Source: JACVRW01 sp963746825
Lineage (GTDB): Bacteria; Actinomycetota; Thermoleophilia; Solirubrobacterales; Thermoleophilaceae
Length of the DNA stretch: 64,000 nt
Assembly (NCBI GenBank): GCA_963746825.1
Contig: CAVVCU010000020.1
Coordinates: 113,954-177,953, forward strand
Reading direction: 5' to 3'
The notes under the pieces: model-generated
What the model saw: the letters and a program-made list of their open reading frames with translations, nothing else
What the model was told of the DNA's origin: nothing
The model's database searches: none
Shown: positions 25,354-33,542 of the stretch, one piece after another
How positions within the stretch are numbered: the first letter of the stretch is position 1
Layout: each line of letters starts with the position of its first letter
Made by a program: the position numbers and the translations under genes

Positions 25354-28158
25354 GTGAAGCTGGTCGGGCGCGAGAAGGAGCTCGAGGCCGCCACACAAGC
25401 CGTGGCGGACGTCCGGCAGGGCTCGAGCGGCGCGCTGGGAGTGTTCGGCGAGGCCGGAATCGGCAAGAGCGCGCTGCTCGCTTCCGTTCGCGATACGGCC
25501 CACGAGCAGGGCATGTTGGTGCTCGCCTCGCGCGCTGCGGAGCACGAGCGCGACGTGCCGTTCGGCGTGGTGGTCGACGCTCTCGACGATCACGTGGCGA
25601 CGATGCACCCACGTCGGGTGGCGGCACTGGGCACCGACCTCGGGGCGGTGCTGCCCGCCGCGGCCGCCCACTCGGCCTCGCAGGACCGCAGCGAGGCCGG
25701 CGCGGCCGAGCGCTTCCGCTACCACCGCGCCCTGCGCAGCCTGTTGGAGCTACTCGGCCGCGAGCAGCCGGTGGTGCTGATGCTCGACGACCTGCACTGG
25801 GCCGACGACGCCTCGGTCGAGCTGGTGCTCCACCTCCTGCGGCGGCCCCCACGCGGCGCGCATCTGCTGGCCTTCGCGCTGCGACCGGTCGACCCGGCGC
25901 CGCGGCTGCTCGACGCGGCGCGCCACGGTCCGGGGCTGACCAACCTGTCGCTGCGCCCGCTCGAGCACCGGGCATCTCTCGCTCTGCTGGCCGAGCTGCC
26001 CGATCCGGGGTTGCGAGAGCGCGTGGCCACCGAGGCGGCGGGCAACCCTCTGTTCCTGGGAGAGCTGGCCCGCGCCGCGCGGCAACCGGCGGCCGGCCTG
26101 CCGGCGACCCTGGTGTCCGGGGTGCGCCTGGAGGTGGACGCGCTGGAGCCCGGCCCGCGCACGCTGGTGGAAGGAGCCGCGGTGTGCGGCGACCCGTTCG
26201 ATCCCGAGCTGGCCGGCGCCGCCGCGGATGTCGCGCTCGCCGGCGCCCTCACGGCGCTCGACGAGCTGGTGGCGGCCGACCTGGTGCACCCCACCGGCGA
26301 CGGACGGGCGTTTCGCTTCCGTCACCCGCTGGTTCGCCGTGCGGTCTACGACACGACCCCGCCGGCGTGGCGCCTGGGAGCCCACGAGCGAGCGGCGGCC
26401 GCGCTCGAGGCCCGCGGCGCCACCGCCTCGCTGCGCGCCTATCACGTGGAGCAGTACGCGCGCCCGGGTGACGACACGTCGATCGCCCTGCTGGCCGACG
26501 CCGGGGCGTCGGCCAGCGACACCTCGCCCGCCACCGCCGCGCGCTGGTTCGCCGCCGCGCACCGGTTGCTGCCCGGCGACGACGCGGAGCGCAGCGCGGC
26601 GCTCTTGGCGCCGATGGCGCTCGCGCTCGCCAGCGCGGGGCGACTGGAGGAGAGCCGCAACGCGCTCGCCGAGGTGATCGACCTTCTCCCGCCCGAGCCC
26701 ACGCCCCAGCGCCTGGCGCTGGAGGCCGCCTGTGCCGCGATCGAGGGCGTCCTGGGTCGTCACGCCGAGGCCCGCCGGCGCCTGCTCGGGGCGCTCGAGA
26801 ACGCGCCGGTCGAGGCGCGCGCCGGCCTGGCCCTGGAGATGGCGGTGGCCGCGTTCTGGCGCGGCCACGCTGCCGACATGCGCGAGTGGGCGAGCCGAGC
26901 GGAGCGCGAAGCCGACCACGATCCGGTGGTGTGCGCCAGCGCGGGCGGGCTGGGCGCCCTCGGCGCCCTGTGGGAGGGCGACGCCGATACCGCCTACTCG
27001 TCGCTCGACCGCGCGACCGAGCTGTTCGCCGGCGTCGACGACCACGCGCTTGGCGCACGCTTGGGCTGCGCGCGCGACCTCGGCGTGATGCAGCTGCACG
27101 CCGAGCGCTTCGCCGAAGCGGCGGCCACGGCAGCCCGCGGCGCGGACATCGCGCGGCGCACCGGCCAGGGACACGCGCTCGTGCCCCTCGTGATCGTCCA
27201 CGCGATGGCCTCCGTGAACCTCCTCGACCTGGCCGCGGCCGCGCGTGAGGGCGAGAGCGCCGAGGAGGGCGCGCGGCTTCAGGGGGTCCCCCACCTGCTC
27301 CAGTACGCACTGTGGGAACTGGCGCTGGTGCGCCACCTGCGCGGCGAGACGCGGGAGGCCGCTCAGGCGGCCGCCGAGTTCAACGAGCTGATCCCCCGGC
27401 TGGAGCCGAGCGACCTGACGCGCACGGGCAGCTGCACCGTGGCGGCGCTCAGCGTGGACGAGGACCCCGAGCGCTGCATCTTCGAGATGCAGCGAGTGGC
27501 CGGTCCGCGCATCGAGGACGCCAACCCCACCTGGTCCACGTGGCTGCTGCTCGTGCTCACCCGAGCCGGGATCGCCCTCGGCCAACTCGACGACGCCGCC
27601 GTGTGGGCCGAACGCGCCACCCGCCAGGCCGCGGCGCTGCGGCTTCCCGCCGGGGCGGTCCGCGGCGCCTGCGCGCGCGGCGAGGTGATGCTCGCCCGCG
27701 GCGAGGCGGACGCGGCGGTGGAGCTCGCTCTTGGTGCGGTGGCCGCCGGAACGGGCGCCGGCGCCCCGCGCGACACCGTCGATGCCCGCCTGCTCGCGGG
27801 ACGTGCGCTCGCCTCGGTGGGCCGCCGCGAGGAGGCGATGGAGGCGCTCAAGCGGGCCGCGGCGGACGCGGCCGAGGGGTGCGGCTTCCGCATGCGCGAC
27901 GAGGCCGCGCTGCAGCTGCGCGCGCTCGGCGAGGACCTGCCCGCCCGCTCGCGCCGCATCACGGGCGGGGGCGACGGCGAGCTGAGCCCGCGCGAGCGGG
28001 AGATCGCCGACCTGGTGGCCGAGGGGCGCTCCAACAAGCAGGTGGCCGCCACGCTGTTCCTCAGCGACCGGACGGTCGAGTACCACCTCTCTGCGGTCTA
28101 CCGAAAGCTCGGGGTGCGCTCGCGCACCGAGCTGGCGGCGACGCTGGCCCGGCGCTGA
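25354..28158 (+). CDS. Large AAA/LuxR-family transcriptional regulator (LAL/MalT-like)
   Basis: A 934-residue regulator. Residues 1-250 hold an ATPase module with Walker A GEAGIGKS (32-39) and Walker B VLMLDDLHW. A long TPR-like helical region follows. The C-terminal 60 residues are a LuxR/GerE DNA-binding domain (LSPREREIADLVAEGRSNKQ, LFLSDRTVEYHLSAVYRKLG). Members integrate a small-molecule signal and ATP binding to activate transcription. GTG start preceded by TAGACT at 6 nt. Targets are unknown; the esterase operon downstream and the divergent sigma factor gene are the nearest candidates. Confidence 0.92.
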   Translation: MKLVGREKELEAATQAVADVRQGSSGALGVFGEAGIGKSALLASVRDTAHEQGMLVLASRAAEHERDVPFGVVVDALDDHVATMHPRRVAALGTDLGAVLPAAAAHSASQDRSEAGAAERFRYHRALRSLLELLGREQPVVLMLDDLHWADDASVELVLHLLRRPPRGAHLLAFALRPVDPAPRLLDAARHGPGLTNLSLRPLEHRASLALLAELPDPGLRERVATEAAGNPLFLGELARAARQPAAGLPATLVSGVRLEVDALEPGPRTLVEGAAVCGDPFDPELAGAAADVALAGALTALDELVAADLVHPTGDGRAFRFRHPLVRRAVYDTTPPAWRLGAHERAAAALEARGATASLRAYHVEQYARPGDDTSIALLADAGASASDTSPATAARWFAAAHRLLPGDDAERSAALLAPMALALASAGRLEESRNALAEVIDLLPPEPTPQRLALEAACAAIEGVLGRHAEARRRLLGALENAPVEARAGLALEMAVAAFWRGHAADMREWASRAEREADHDPVVCASAGGLGALGALWEGDADTAYSSLDRATELFAGVDDHALGARLGCARDLGVMQLHAERFAEAAATAARGADIARRTGQGHALVPLVIVHAMASVNLLDLAAAAREGESAEEGARLQGVPHLLQYALWELALVRHLRGETREAAQAAAEFNELIPRLEPSDLTRTGSCTVAALSVDEDPERCIFEMQRVAGPRIEDANPTWSTWLLLVLTRAGIALGQLDDAAVWAERATRQAAALRLPAGAVRGACARGEVMLARGEADAAVELALGAVAAGTGAGAPRDTVDARLLAGRALASVGRREEAMEALKRAAADAAEGCGFRMRDEAALQLRALGEDLPARSRRITGGGDGELSPREREIADLVAEGRSNKQVAATLFLSDRTVEYHLSAVYRKLGVRSRTELAATLARR

Positions 28159-28198
28159 CGTTTCGGAATATCTCCCGCGCCGCGGCGTCCCAGGTGAT

Positions 28199-28531
28199 GT
28201 GGACGTTGCAAACACTCAAACCACCGAGACCGACACCCTCCAACCGCTGACCCTCTCCGAGCAGCTCGACGCGATGCTGCTGGGCTGGCTCGAACACCAC
28301 GCCGACCGTCAGGATCCCGGCCCGGCCGACCGCCGTGCCGCGGCCTTCGTGACCGTGGCTCAAAGGTGCGTCGCCGAGGTCGAGCGTTTCTGCGCCGGCT
28401 GGGGCATGACCGCCGAGCGAACCTCGCTCAGCAACGAGCGCCGCGCGGTGCTGCGCGTGGACGGGCCACTGCTGCCCGTGACCGGGTTCGCCGCCATCAC
28501 CGACATGTACCGCAGCGCGGGCCAGTGCTGA
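28199..28531 (+). CDS. Hypothetical protein upstream of LpqC-like esterase
   Basis: A 110-residue soluble protein of unknown family. It contains a helical stretch (LTLSEQLDAMLLGWLEHHAD) and ends MYRSAGQC. Support comes from the 7-bp overlap of its stop with the esterase GTG start, which implies translational coupling. Its own start (GTG 28199) has no clear ribosome site and could lie elsewhere. No signal peptide. Confidence 0.5.
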   Translation: MDVANTQTTETDTLQPLTLSEQLDAMLLGWLEHHADRQDPGPADRRAAAFVTVAQRCVAEVERFCAGWGMTAERTSLSNERRAVLRVDGPLLPVTGFAAITDMYRSAGQC

Positions 28532-29547
28532 GAAGCGCGCGGCTCTGGGCGGGCCTTCTCTGCGCCGCCGCGGCTGGACTGGTCGTTCCCGCAGGGGCGG
28601 CGGGTGACGTGACCTGCGACTCGCAGGCCGAGGCGGGCAGCGCCTACGTCCAGGGGGTGAACTGCCGAACCGTTTCGGTCGACGAGCATGCGCGCCAATA
28701 CATCGTGTACGTGCCACGCGGCCCGCGACACGATCCGGATCGCGAGCGCCCGCTCGTGCTGATGCACCACGGCACCGGTGGCGACGGAGGACAGTTCCTG
28801 AGGATCTCGGGGTGGCGCGAGCAGGCCGAGCGCCGCGACCTGATCGCGGTGTTCCCCACCGGTCTGCGCTACCGCGTGCTCGACGGCTCGCCGTTCAAGA
28901 AGACGAAGTGGAACAGCTTCGACTTGGCGGAGAACGTCGATCTGAACGACAAGCCTCCCGGGTACCCGGACGACGCGCCCTGGCCCGCGGACGACGTGGC
29001 CTTCACCCGCGCGATCCTCGACGACGTCCAGGACGGCCTGGAGATCAACCGCAGGCGTATCTACGCGTCCGGCTTCTCCAACGGCGCGGAGTTCACAGCC
29101 CGCCTGGCCGTGGAGCTGTCGGACCGCCTGGCCGCGGTCGGATATGCGGCGGGTGGGGTCTTCGAGGCCCATCAGCCGGTGCGGCCGATCCCCGTGGCCG
29201 CCATCGTCGGGACGCTCGACGACCGCGTCCAGGCCAAGCTGGGCCTGGGCGGATCCCCGCTACCGCTCGAGCCGGAGCCCCTGCTGCGCCTGCTCGGTGA
29301 GCCCTTCGTGGCGCCGCACCTGGAGACTCTCGGGCTCGCGCCGCTGCCCGTCGAGCTGAGGCGAAAGCCGGCCTCCACCTCGTTCCGGTGGACCCAGACG
29401 GCCGCGGGCCGCGAACCCGGATCGAGCTTCAACCTCTCGGTGCTGGCCGGGCTCGAGCACAAGTACCCGAACGGGGGCAACAACCCGGAGGGGTTCGAGG
29501 CCGCTCCGCACTTCCTGAAGTTCTTCTCGCGGCACCGGCTGCCGTGA
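28525..29547 (+). CDS. Secreted polyhydroxybutyrate depolymerase/LpqC-like esterase
   Basis: A 340-residue exported alpha/beta hydrolase. A signal peptide (ARLWAGLLCAAAAGLVVPAG) is followed by the LpqC/PHB-depolymerase core: PLVLMHHGTGGDGGQ oxyanion region, nucleophile in GFSNGAEF, acid in VGTLDD and a late His in LEHKYPNG. It starts at GTG 28525. Substrates in the family include short polyesters and feruloyl esters. It ends 1 bp from the convergent VOC gene. Confidence 0.87.
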   Translation: MLRSARLWAGLLCAAAAGLVVPAGAAGDVTCDSQAEAGSAYVQGVNCRTVSVDEHARQYIVYVPRGPRHDPDRERPLVLMHHGTGGDGGQFLRISGWREQAERRDLIAVFPTGLRYRVLDGSPFKKTKWNSFDLAENVDLNDKPPGYPDDAPWPADDVAFTRAILDDVQDGLEINRRRIYASGFSNGAEFTARLAVELSDRLAAVGYAAGGVFEAHQPVRPIPVAAIVGTLDDRVQAKLGLGGSPLPLEPEPLLRLLGEPFVAPHLETLGLAPLPVELRRKPASTSFRWTQTAAGREPGSSFNLSVLAGLEHKYPNGGNNPEGFEAAPHFLKFFSRHRLP

Positions 29548-29548
29548 G

Positions 29549-29956
29549 CTAGTCCGGCACGTGCACGATCTCGAGCTTGAGCCCGTCCGGGTCGTAGAAG
29601 AAGCCGGCGTAGTAGCCGGGCCGGTAGTCGTACTCACGCGGCTCGCTCTCGATCTCGAGCCCGGCGGCCCGCGCCCACCGCAGCCGCTCGTCGACCACCT
29701 CGCGCGAGGACGCCTCGAAGGCCACGTGGTGTAGGCCGACGCGATAGCGGTCGTGCCCGCCCGAGGCCTGAGCCTCCCGAAGGCTGAAGGGCACGACGCC
29801 CGGCCCACCCAGGTACACGACCCGCTCGCCTCGCTCCCCCACGATCTCGGAAGCGTCGGGATAGCCGAGGGGAGCGAGCAGCTCGCGGTAGATCGCCAGG
29901 CTGACATCGAGAGAGGAGACGACCAGGTCGAAGTGGTCGACGCCGGTGCGCCTCAT
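29549..29956 (-). CDS. VOC/glyoxalase family protein
   Basis: A 135-residue vicinal oxygen chelate protein starting at ATG 29956 (MRRTGVDHFDLVVSSLDVS). Metal-binding candidates are His8 in VDHFD, the His of GLHHVAFEA and Glu in LKLEIVHV. The closing motif FFYDPDGLKLEIVH is typical of lyase or dioxygenase-type members. Divergent from the cupin gene with 32 bp between starts. Substrate unknown. Confidence 0.85.
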   Translation of the reverse strand: MRRTGVDHFDLVVSSLDVSLAIYRELLAPLGYPDASEIVGERGERVVYLGGPGVVPFSLREAQASGGHDRYRVGLHHVAFEASSREVVDERLRWARAAGLEIESEPREYDYRPGYYAGFFYDPDGLKLEIVHVPD

Positions 29957-29974
29957 CGTGCGGCCGCCCGCAGA

Positions 29975-29980
29975 TAGCGT
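29975..29980 (+). promoter_or_regulatory. Putative -10 element of a leaderless promoter
   Basis: TAGCGT is 8 nt upstream of the cupin ATG at 29989, with no ribosome site between. The same hexamer stands 7 nt before the peptidase ATG at 57824 and 8 nt before the TIR gene at 34117. Confidence 0.4.
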
Positions 29981-29988
29981 GCCGCCAG

Positions 29989-30444
29989 ATGAGCCACCGC
30001 ATGCTTCTCGCCGCCGACGCCCACTGGCGCCCATCGAATCAGATGGGCGTGCTCAACACCGATCTGGCCAAGCAGCTCGAGACCGATTCGCTCGGCGCGC
30101 GCTTCTGGCGCCTGCGGCCCGGACAGGCCTCGACCAAGCATCGCCACTTCCAGCAGACGGAGCTGTACGTGGTGATCGAGGGCACCGGGCGAATCCGCAT
30201 CGGAGACGAATCGATGACGATGCCCACGCTCTCGTCGCTCGTCGTCGAGCCCGAGACCGTCCGCCAGCTCTTCAACGACACCGACACGGAGACACTCTGG
30301 CTCGTGGTGGGCGCACCGGCCGAGGCGGCGAACACGCTCGAGATGACGGACGAGCAGCTGGCGACGCTCTACCCGGACGGGCCGAAGGCGCTGCCGCCCG
30401 AGCTGATGCGCCCCAGCCACTCTTCGAGGAGACCGGCCTCCTGA
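29989..30444 (+). CDS. Cupin domain protein
   Basis: A 151-residue single-cupin protein. Cupin motif 1 is recognizable as HRHFQQTELYVVIEGTGRIR with metal-type His residues and Glu; motif 2 (VVEPETVRQLFNDTDTETLW) lacks the usual His, so metal binding may be incomplete. Function could be sensing or isomerization. Its 3' 76 bp overlap the convergent TetR gene. Confidence 0.83.
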   Translation: MSHRMLLAADAHWRPSNQMGVLNTDLAKQLETDSLGARFWRLRPGQASTKHRHFQQTELYVVIEGTGRIRIGDESMTMPTLSSLVVEPETVRQLFNDTDTETLWLVVGAPAEAANTLEMTDEQLATLYPDGPKALPPELMRPSHSSRRPAS

Positions 30445-31097
30445 GCGCTGAGAACCGTGATCTGCGGCAGCAGCGCGCGCAGGGTGACCGCGGCCCCGGC
30501 CGGGCCGGGTTCGGGCGTTGAGGCGGCATCGGTGGTTATCGCGGCGATGACCGCCTCCCGGGCGAGCTCCGAGAGGCCCGGGTCGCGCTGGCGAGCCGGC
30601 ATGCTGATCAGGGTCATCGTCGTTCCCGAGCCGGCGGCATGGACGAGGTTCACCGCGCGCTCTTCGGACACGCGCAGCCGGCCGGCCTCCGCGATTCGGT
30701 GGATGTGCCCGCCGAGGATCTCCAGGCCCTCGTCTACGGCGGCCGGCGGCGGGTCGCTCGGCCGGCGCCCGCTGTACATCAGCGAGAACAGGTCGGGGTT
30801 CTCGAGGCCGAAGCCGACGTGACGGTCCCAACCGGCTCGGAGGTCGTCGACCGGGTCGGCCGTGGCCTGGAGCCCGGTCTTGCCGCCCAGGTAGGTCCTG
30901 AAGCCGTGGGCGGCCACCTCGTTGAGCAGGCCCTGCTTGTCGCCGAACAGCCGGTAGATGGTCGGCGCCTGGACGCCGGCCGCGGCGCTGACCGCCCGAG
31001 TTGAGACGGCCTCTCGGCCACCCTCGGAGAGAAGCTCGACGGCAGCCTCGACGATGCGAGCTCGGGTGGTGCTCGCCGGGGTGGCGACGGGTTCCAT
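30369..31097 (-). CDS. TetR/AcrR family transcriptional regulator
   Basis: A 242-residue repressor-type protein with the N-terminal helix-turn-helix (RIVEAAVELLSEGGREAVST, then AAGVQAPTIYRLFGDKQGLL) and a helical ligand-binding domain. ATG 31097 is preceded by TATCAT at 7 nt on the coding strand, consistent with leaderless transcription. The C-terminal coding end overlaps the convergent cupin gene by 76 bp, which could allow antisense effects. Target unknown. Confidence 0.9.
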   Translation of the reverse strand: MEPVATPASTTRARIVEAAVELLSEGGREAVSTRAVSAAAGVQAPTIYRLFGDKQGLLNEVAAHGFRTYLGGKTGLQATADPVDDLRAGWDRHVGFGLENPDLFSLMYSGRRPSDPPPAAVDEGLEILGGHIHRIAEAGRLRVSEERAVNLVHAAGSGTTMTLISMPARQRDPGLSELAREAVIAAITTDAASTPEPGPAGAAVTLRALLPQITVLSAQEAGLLEEWLGRISSGGSAFGPSG

Positions 31098-31151
31098 GTT
31101 GGCGATGATAAGGGCGCAGCGTTAACACCGGCATCCGTCGATCCGCTTCGG

Positions 31152-31967
31152 CTAGTCGACCGTGCCGGAGTAGCGCAGCGAGCCCGGTGTGGTCAGCTCC
31201 TCGCCCGTCTCGAGCAGCGTCTTCAGGCCGGACAGGATCATCGGCCAACCGCCGTAGAGCTCGGCGTTCGCGCCCGCGGGCAGCTGATCGTGGGTGACGG
31301 TGAGCCGGCAGGAGTCCTCGACCTGCTCGATCTCCCAGGTGACCCTGGTCGGGCCCTGATCCTTGATCTCGTCGCTCCACAGCGCGTTGAAGCTCTGAAC
31401 GAGGAGGCGGGGCGGGTCGACCTCGAGGTTCTCGCCGGCGGCGATGTCGAACGCCCCGGGACCGACGACCTTGTAGCTCGAGCCGGGCGTCCAGTCGGAG
31501 TCGGTCTGGACACCGAAGCTGTACTTCGCTCGCGTCTCCGGGTCCGTGATGGCCTCCCAGATGCGCTCGGGGGTGGCCTTGATGTAGATCTCGAAGACGG
31601 CGATCCCGCTGACGGGAGCCGTCCCCTCGGCAAACGAAACGGTTGCGACGTTGTCCATGGTGTCGTCCTCCAATTGGTTCTTGAGGCCGCTGAGCGTCGC
31701 CGCCCAGGGCTCGGCGTACTTGCTCACCCACCGGTCGTGGGCGAGCCGGATCGGGACCGGGTTGAGGAAGTGGTGCTTCTCGCGACCGCGCCGCTGCGTG
31801 GTCACGAGACCCGCGTCCTCTAGAACCCTCAGGTGCTTCATGACGCCGAATCGCGTCATCGGCAGCCGTGCCTCCAGCGCGGTGAGCGTCTGGCCGTCCT
31901 GCCGGAACAACTCGTCGAGCAGTTCGCGGCGCGTCGGGTCGGCGAGTGCCTTGAAGACCGCGTCCAT
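31152..31967 (-). CDS. ArsR-type regulator fused to an AHSA1/SRPBCC domain
   Basis: A 271-residue fusion. Residues 1-85 are an ArsR winged helix (MDAVFKALADPTRRELLDEL, FGVMKHLRVLEDAGLV). After a linker, residues about 115-265 form an AHSA1-like START domain (IYIKATPERIWEAITDPE, WEIEQVEDSCRLTVTHDQL). Separate ArsR and SRPBCC genes are often adjacent; here they are one protein, so the START domain may be the ligand sensor. The start at ATG 31967 is favoured because the palindrome at 31981 and a TATTGT element lie directly upstream; a start at 31997 would place the operator inside the gene. Confidence 0.88.
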   Translation of the reverse strand: MDAVFKALADPTRRELLDELFRQDGQTLTALEARLPMTRFGVMKHLRVLEDAGLVTTQRRGREKHHFLNPVPIRLAHDRWVSKYAEPWAATLSGLKNQLEDDTMDNVATVSFAEGTAPVSGIAVFEIYIKATPERIWEAITDPETRAKYSFGVQTDSDWTPGSSYKVVGPGAFDIAAGENLEVDPPRLLVQSFNALWSDEIKDQGPTRVTWEIEQVEDSCRLTVTHDQLPAGANAELYGGWPMILSGLKTLLETGEELTTPGSLRYSGTVD

Positions 31968-31974
31968 GTCCCAG

Positions 31975-31998
31975 ACAATACGTGACCTAATGGTCACG
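31975..31998 (-). promoter_or_regulatory. ArsR-SRPBCC promoter with palindromic operator
   Basis: CGTGACC-TAAT-GGTCACG (31981-31998) is a perfect inverted repeat with 7-bp arms. On the minus strand it is followed at once by TATTGT (31975-31980), a -10 element 7 nt before the ATG at 31967. A dimeric regulator bound here would block RNA polymerase, so autorepression by the ArsR-type protein is the simple reading. Binding is inferred. Confidence 0.65.
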
Positions 31999-31999
31999 T

Positions 32000-32273
32000 G
32001 TCAAGCTGATCGGCCTCGTCCTCTATTCATCTGCGCCGTGGCGCCCACCTGCGTGTCGCGACCCGTTCGGCCTGGCAGCGACGTTCTCTTGCATGCCGTG
32101 GCCGCGTTATCGGTGAGCCTGGCCCACCGCGGGCTCGCGTGAACGCAGCGGCGAGACCGCAGGTCTCGTCATCTGCCGAGCGAGGCGCCAGCCTGGCAAG
32201 GAAGAGGAAGCGAAGCCTGCTGAGCAGGCGAGCGCCCGATGACGCAGCCAGGCGATGCGCCGCAGCCGGCAGA
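32000..32273. other. Gene-free interval with several hairpins downstream of tRNA-Phe
   Basis: I find no convincing gene here. On either strand the interval can form short stems: CGAGACC-GCA-GGTCTCG (32152-32168) and GCCTGC-TGA-GCAGGC (32215-32229) are the clearest. Either could terminate the tRNA-Phe transcript, which runs through this interval on the minus strand. A short structured RNA cannot be excluded but I match no known family. Confidence 0.4.
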
Positions 32274-32362
32274 TGGCGAGACCCGGAATCGAACCGGGGA
32301 CACCACGATTTTCAGTCGTGTGCTCTACCAACTGAGCTATCTCGCCGAACAGCCAGGCGATG
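32245..32362. repeat. 13-bp direct repeat flanking tRNA-Phe
   Basis: CAGCCAGGCGATG occurs at 32245-32257 and again at 32350-32362, on either side of the tRNA-Phe gene, about 105 bp apart in the same orientation. It may be a relic of a duplication or a chance GC-rich match; no integrase or element is present. Confidence 0.5.
32274..32346 (-). tRNA. tRNA-Phe (anticodon GAA)
   Basis: Full cloverleaf on the minus strand: acceptor GGCGAGA pairs with TCTCGCC, D arm GCTC/GAGC, anticodon stem CACGA/TCGTG around CTGAAAA (anticodon GAA at 32311-32313), T arm CCCGG-TTCGAAT-CCGGG and discriminator A at 32274. CCA is not encoded. The single tRNA in this window. Confidence 0.97.
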
Positions 32363-32373
32363 GTAGCGACGCA

Positions 32374-32396
32374 TATACCCTCTGGGGGTATACGCT
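32374..32396 (+). promoter_or_regulatory. CsoR-like operator and -10 element before the DUF4396 gene
   Basis: TATACCC-TCTGG-GGGTATA (32374-32392) is a 7-bp-arm palindrome resembling the GTATACCC...GGGTATAC sites of the CsoR/RcnR copper- and metal-responsive repressors. TACGCT (32391-32396), a likely -10 element, touches its right arm, and the ATG follows 9 nt later at 32406. Metal-dependent derepression is therefore plausible. No csoR gene lies in the window. Confidence 0.6.
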
Positions 32397-32405
32397 CGAC
32401 GGAGT

Positions 32406-32969
32406 ATGGAAGCCTCCGCAGAACACCATCATCACCATGCCGACGCGAGTTGGGGCGTGGCCCTGTCGGCCACCCTCCACTGCCTCACGGGCTGCGCGAT
32501 CGGCGAGGTGGCAGGGATGGTGATCGGCACGGCGCTCGGATTCTCCGACTGGGGCACCGTCGCGCTGGCCGTGGCCCTGGCCTTCTTCTTCGGCTATTTG
32601 CTCACCAGCCTGCCGCTGTTCCGCGCCGGCTTTGCGCTGGCCGCGGTCGTGCCCATTGCGCTGGCCTCCGACACGGTCTCGATCGCCGTGATGGAGATCG
32701 TCGACAACGCGATCATGCTCGCTATCCCCGGTGCGATCGAGGCCGGAGTGGGTGACCTGCTGTTCTGGGGCAGCCTGTCGGTGGCGCTGGTGATCGCGGG
32801 GGCGTTCGCGGTGCCGGTGAACCTGTGGCTGATCGAGCGCGGCCGCGGCCACGCCGTGGTCCACGAGACCGGTGTGCACGGCGGCCCGTCGCCGCGCCTG
32901 GTGGGCGCGATCGCCGTGGTGGCGGCGGTGTTCGGCACCGTCGTCCTCCTGAGCGAGCTCCTCTCCTAG
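32406..32969 (+). CDS. DUF4396 domain membrane protein with His-rich N terminus
   Basis: A 187-residue membrane protein with about five helices. The N terminus carries a histidine cluster (EHHHHHADASW), then the conserved LHCLTGCAIGEVAGMVIG motif of DUF4396 and further helices to the end. Cys and His residues at the membrane face and the CsoR-like operator upstream suggest a role in metal (perhaps copper) handling; the family has no settled function. The 3' end overlaps the convergent TetR gene by 4 bp. Confidence 0.85.
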   Translation: MEASAEHHHHHADASWGVALSATLHCLTGCAIGEVAGMVIGTALGFSDWGTVALAVALAFFFGYLLTSLPLFRAGFALAAVVPIALASDTVSIAVMEIVDNAIMLAIPGAIEAGVGDLLFWGSLSVALVIAGAFAVPVNLWLIERGRGHAVVHETGVHGGPSPRLVGAIAVVAAVFGTVVLLSELLS

Positions 32970-33535
32970 CCCAGCGCCGGCTCGCTCATGCGGGCGGCCA
33001 CCTCGACCATCACCGACTTCTCGACGTCCGGGTTGTCGATCCACCACAGCGCGAGGCCGGCCAGTCCACTCACCAGCAACTCGGCCGTGGGGCGTATCTG
33101 ATCGCCGGGGACGGCGCCCCCGGCGCGCTCGGCGATGAAGCCCGCCAGCACCTCCCGGGCGCGCGCGCTCACGCGTAGGCGCACGGCCTGGATCTCCTCA
33201 TCGCCCGAGTTGTCGCGAAAGAGCATGAGCCAGGCGTGCTGGTTCTCGCGCACGTAGTCGAGCCAGCGCTCGAGGATGGCCCGGGCCAGCCGGTCGGGTT
33301 GAGCGAGGTGGCCCACGCCTTCGAAGAACGTCGGCAGGTCGTCCTCGTGCTTCTGCAGGAGGGCGAGGTAGAGGGCCTTCTTGGAGTCGAAGTGCCGGTA
33401 CACGATCGGCTTGGTCACATGAGCCGCGGCCGCTATGTCGTCCAAGCGGGCCCCCGCGTACCCGCGCTCCGCGAACAAGCGGCCCGCGGCTCGGACGATC
33501 AGGTCGCGCCGCTCGGTCGCCGGCATTCGGGCCAC
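32966..33535 (-). CDS. TetR/AcrR family transcriptional regulator
   Basis: A 189-residue regulator with the TetR helix-turn-helix (IVRAAGRLFAERGYAGARLD, then AAHVTKPIVYRHFDSKKALY) and a helical C-terminal domain. GTG 33535 is chosen because TAACAT lies 6 nt upstream on the coding strand; ATG 33526 is an alternative. The palindrome at 33543-33560 overlaps this promoter and lies between the gene and the divergent cupin gene, so autoregulation and control of the cupin gene are likely. Confidence 0.9.
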   Translation of the reverse strand: MARMPATERRDLIVRAAGRLFAERGYAGARLDDIAAAAHVTKPIVYRHFDSKKALYLALLQKHEDDLPTFFEGVGHLAQPDRLARAILERWLDYVRENQHAWLMLFRDNSGDEEIQAVRLRVSARAREVLAGFIAERAGGAVPGDQIRPTAELLVSGLAGLALWWIDNPDVEKSVMVEVAARMSEPALG

Positions 33536-33542
33536 CGTGCTA

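Noticed and set aside
25750..28215. An 821-codon minus-strand frame opposite the LuxR-type regulator
   Set aside because: Antisense shadow; the sense gene has P-loop and LuxR helix-turn-helix motifs.
32107..32331. A small open frame overlapping the tRNA-Phe region
   Set aside because: It runs through the tRNA and lacks a ribosome site and protein-like composition.
32245..32362. att sites of an integrated element at tRNA-Phe
   Set aside because: The repeats are only 105 bp apart, outside the tRNA 3' end, and no integrase or cargo lies between.
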